This document shows positions 62,760 through 64,000 of a stretch of 64,000 bases of DNA, one piece after another; the stretch's first letter is position 1, and every line of letters starts with the position of its first letter. Below the pieces are notes generated by a model, which was not told where the DNA came from, made no database searches, and worked only from the letters and a program-made list of their open reading frames with translations. The translations under genes and the position numbers were made by a program. Source of the DNA: Hymenobacter polaris (GTDB lineage Bacteria; Bacteroidota; Bacteroidia; Cytophagales; Hymenobacteraceae). The DNA is taken from NCBI RefSeq assembly GCF_012927305.1, contig NZ_JABBGH010000001.1, forward strand, positions 2,294,001 through 2,358,000, read 5' to 3'.

Positions 62760-63377
62760 ATGGAAGTACTGCTCGCCACCTTCACTACGCTGTTTTCGGT
62801 GGTAAATCCCTTCGGGGCCATGCCGGTTTTTTTGACGCTGACCAGCGACGACAGCAACAAAGACCGGGTGCAAACCGCCCTGCGCGCCTGCACCTACATG
62901 GTGGCCATTCTGACGGTCGCCTTTTTTGGCGGTGCCTACATCCTGAGCTTCTTTGGCATCAACATTCAGCACCTGCGCATTGCGGGCGGCATTTTGCTGA
63001 TGCGCTCGGCCTTCGAGCTGCTGACGCCCGGTGCCAACCGCGACCGCGTGGGCCCCGACGCGCTGGAAGAGAGCAAGCAGAAGGACGACATCAGCTTTAC
63101 GCCGCTGGCCATGCCCATGCTCTCGGGGCCGGGCTCGATGGCGCTGTGCATCGGCTTCCTCCGGCCCACGCCCCTGGATAAGGTGATGACGGTGCTGGGC
63201 TTCGTGCTGGTGGCGGCCGCCGCCTTCGTCATTCTGGTGTCGTCGCTGCGGCTCACGCGCCTGCTGGGCCGGCCGGGCATGGCCGCGCTGGCCCGCATCA
63301 TGGGCTTTCTCACGCTGGCCATCGGCGTCAACTTCTTCGTCACGGCCGTGAAGGCGCTGTTCCATGTGGCGGAATAG
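62760..63377 (+). CDS. MarC-family integral membrane protein
   Basis: 205 residues with six membrane helices. Typical family parts: FSVVNPFGAMPVFLTLT near the start, FFGINIQHLRIAGGILLMRS in the middle, PLAMPMLSGPGSMALCIGF and FLTLAIGVNFFVTAVKAL near the end. The family includes MarC and YchE; despite the name, a role in antibiotic resistance is not supported, and transport of amino acids or other solutes is suspected. ATG 62760 fits both the protein start and the promoter box. Confidence 0.9.
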   Translation: MEVLLATFTTLFSVVNPFGAMPVFLTLTSDDSNKDRVQTALRACTYMVAILTVAFFGGAYILSFFGINIQHLRIAGGILLMRSAFELLTPGANRDRVGPDALEESKQKDDISFTPLAMPMLSGPGSMALCIGFLRPTPLDKVMTVLGFVLVAAAAFVILVSSLRLTRLLGRPGMAALARIMGFLTLAIGVNFFVTAVKALFHVAE

Positions 63378-63387
63378 GCCTAGGGTG

Positions 63388-63486
63388 TTTTCACCGCAGA
63401 AGGCGCGGAAGCTTACGCAGAGGAAGCGCAGAAGAATGACCTCTGCGCTTCCTCTGCGTAAGCCTCCGCGTCTTCTGCGGTGAAAA
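63388..63486. repeat. CCGCAGAAG-type palindromic repeat
   Basis: Arms of 45 bases beginning TTTTCACCGCAGAAG with two mismatches of G-T type around a nine-base loop. Lies between convergent genes and its T-rich ends may terminate transcription. Confidence 0.85.
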
Positions 63487-63487
63487 A

Positions 63488-64000
63488 CTACTGCACCCTC
63501 ACCTGCTTGCTGGTAGTACGGCCGAACTTGGTGGGGAAGTACAGCAGCTCGGCGCGGGCGGGGTTGAGAGTGTACTGACCCCGGTAGCGCGGCTGCAGCG
63601 CCACCCGGAAGGTGTGCCGCCCGGCCGGCAGGTAGTCGATAAAGATGCCGACTTGCTGCTTCAGGTATTCGCGGTGCACCTCCACGGGGCTAGGGGCGGC
63701 CGGGTCGCCGTAGGAGCAGCCGGCCGGGATGGGCACCTCGAGCAGCACGTAGCGCGACTCGGCGGGCGCCTCCACGGTGATGACTAGCTCGGTGGGGCGG
63801 CCAGCGGGCAACTGCACGCGGCGGCCGGCCTGGCCCCCTAGGGTCGTCGTGACAGTAAAGGGCTTGGTGGCGGCTTCGGGGCTGGGCACCCAGCGCGTTT
63901 GGTAAGCGGTGGCGTACACGGGCAGCGGGCCGGTCTTGCGGATAGTGAGGGCGGCCGGCGCCGTGGGTAGCTTCAGCGCCAGCGGAAACTGCGTTTGGGG
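63488..64000 (-). CDS. C-terminus of an alpha-2-macroglobulin-like protein (partial)
   Basis: Only the last 170 codons are in the window; the frame is open to its edge. It has the late domains of bacterial alpha-2-macroglobulins: LPVYATAYQTRW, ELVITVEAPAESRYVLLEVP, the IPAGCSYGDP loop, a REYLKQQVGIFIDYLPAG strand pair and LQPRYRGQYTLNPARAELLY near the end. In Bacteroidota these large exported proteins trap proteases or act in the envelope. Whether the thioester is present cannot be seen. Confidence 0.75.
   Translation of the reverse strand, partial: PQTQFPLALKLPTAPAALTIRKTGPLPVYATAYQTRWVPSPEAATKPFTVTTTLGGQAGRRVQLPAGRPTELVITVEAPAESRYVLLEVPIPAGCSYGDPAAPSPVEVHREYLKQQVGIFIDYLPAGRHTFRVALQPRYRGQYTLNPARAELLYFPTKFGRTTSKQVRVQ

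Overview
The window reads as a piece of chromosome from a GC-rich Bacteroidota bacterium of the Hymenobacter/Cytophagales type. The signs are a SusC/SusD pair with a SusR-like regulator, secreted proteins with type IX (Por) sorting tails, TAnnTTTG promoters (the Bacteroidota -7 box) instead of TATAAT, weak Shine-Dalgarno sites, several TonB-plug and carboxypeptidase-regulatory-like proteins, and many short palindromic repeats between genes. No rRNA or tRNA gene, CRISPR array, IS element or origin was seen.

Layout. 0-2.5 kb: pyrimidine genes pyrC (cut by the window edge) and pyrB, with a structured RNA having its own promoter and terminator just upstream of pyrB. 2.7-4.7 kb: decayed ground with two broken genes. 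4.7-16.4 kb: a complete starch/maltodextrin utilisation locus on the minus strand, susC-susD-(T9SS surface protein)-GH97-GH13-SusR-like regulator; here a type IX secreted protein takes the place of the usual SusE/F lipoproteins. 16.9-32.4 kb: fructose-bisphosphate aldolase, small secreted and hydrophilic proteins, an MG2/plug protein, a T9SS subtilase, a GNAT protein, a P450 and an aldo/keto reductase. 32.5-36.6 kb: clpS, recR, a methyltransferase and a glycosyltransferase fusion. 36.7-44 kb: MscS channel, Tat-SDR, hybrid histidine kinase, aminotransferase. 44.2-49.9 kb: the RNA-repair pair hen1 and pnkp. 50-64 kb: ABC-F ATPase, small paralogues, M1 aminopeptidase, CHRD lipoprotein, dnaK, a pseudogene, LEA-like lipoprotein, an EEP-family protein, a MarC protein and the end of an alpha-2-macroglobulin-like protein.

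The most unusual region is 44-50 kb. Hen1 (3'-terminal RNA 2'-O-methyltransferase) and Pnkp (kinase-phosphatase-ligase) lie in one direction and probably once formed an operon. A strikingly AT-rich cassette of about 1.45 kb now sits between them in the opposite direction. It encodes a two-helix membrane segment (frame-broken), a GGDEF-type nucleotide cyclase with a KGDEF motif, and, directly after the cyclase stop codon, a protein with two membrane helices and a beta-rich domain. Cyclase plus two-helix membrane effector is the layout of nucleotide-signalling phage defence (CBASS-like and mCpol/2TM-beta systems), so this is a candidate defence module inside an RNA-repair locus. In addition, hen1 and pnkp each carry a different palindromic repeat inserted in frame (117 bp and 153 bp, both multiples of three), adding peptide linkers.

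Across the whole window, apart from the AT-rich cassette and a few conserved genes, the palindrome CCTAGG recurs roughly every 0.8 kb (about 80 copies by eye), like a highly iterated palindrome. A family of seven covarying hairpins with GTCATGCT...AAGCATCTCTACC arms separates genes, mostly at their 3' ends. Several genes have TAnnTTTG followed after only four bases by the start codon, which suggests leaderless transcripts.
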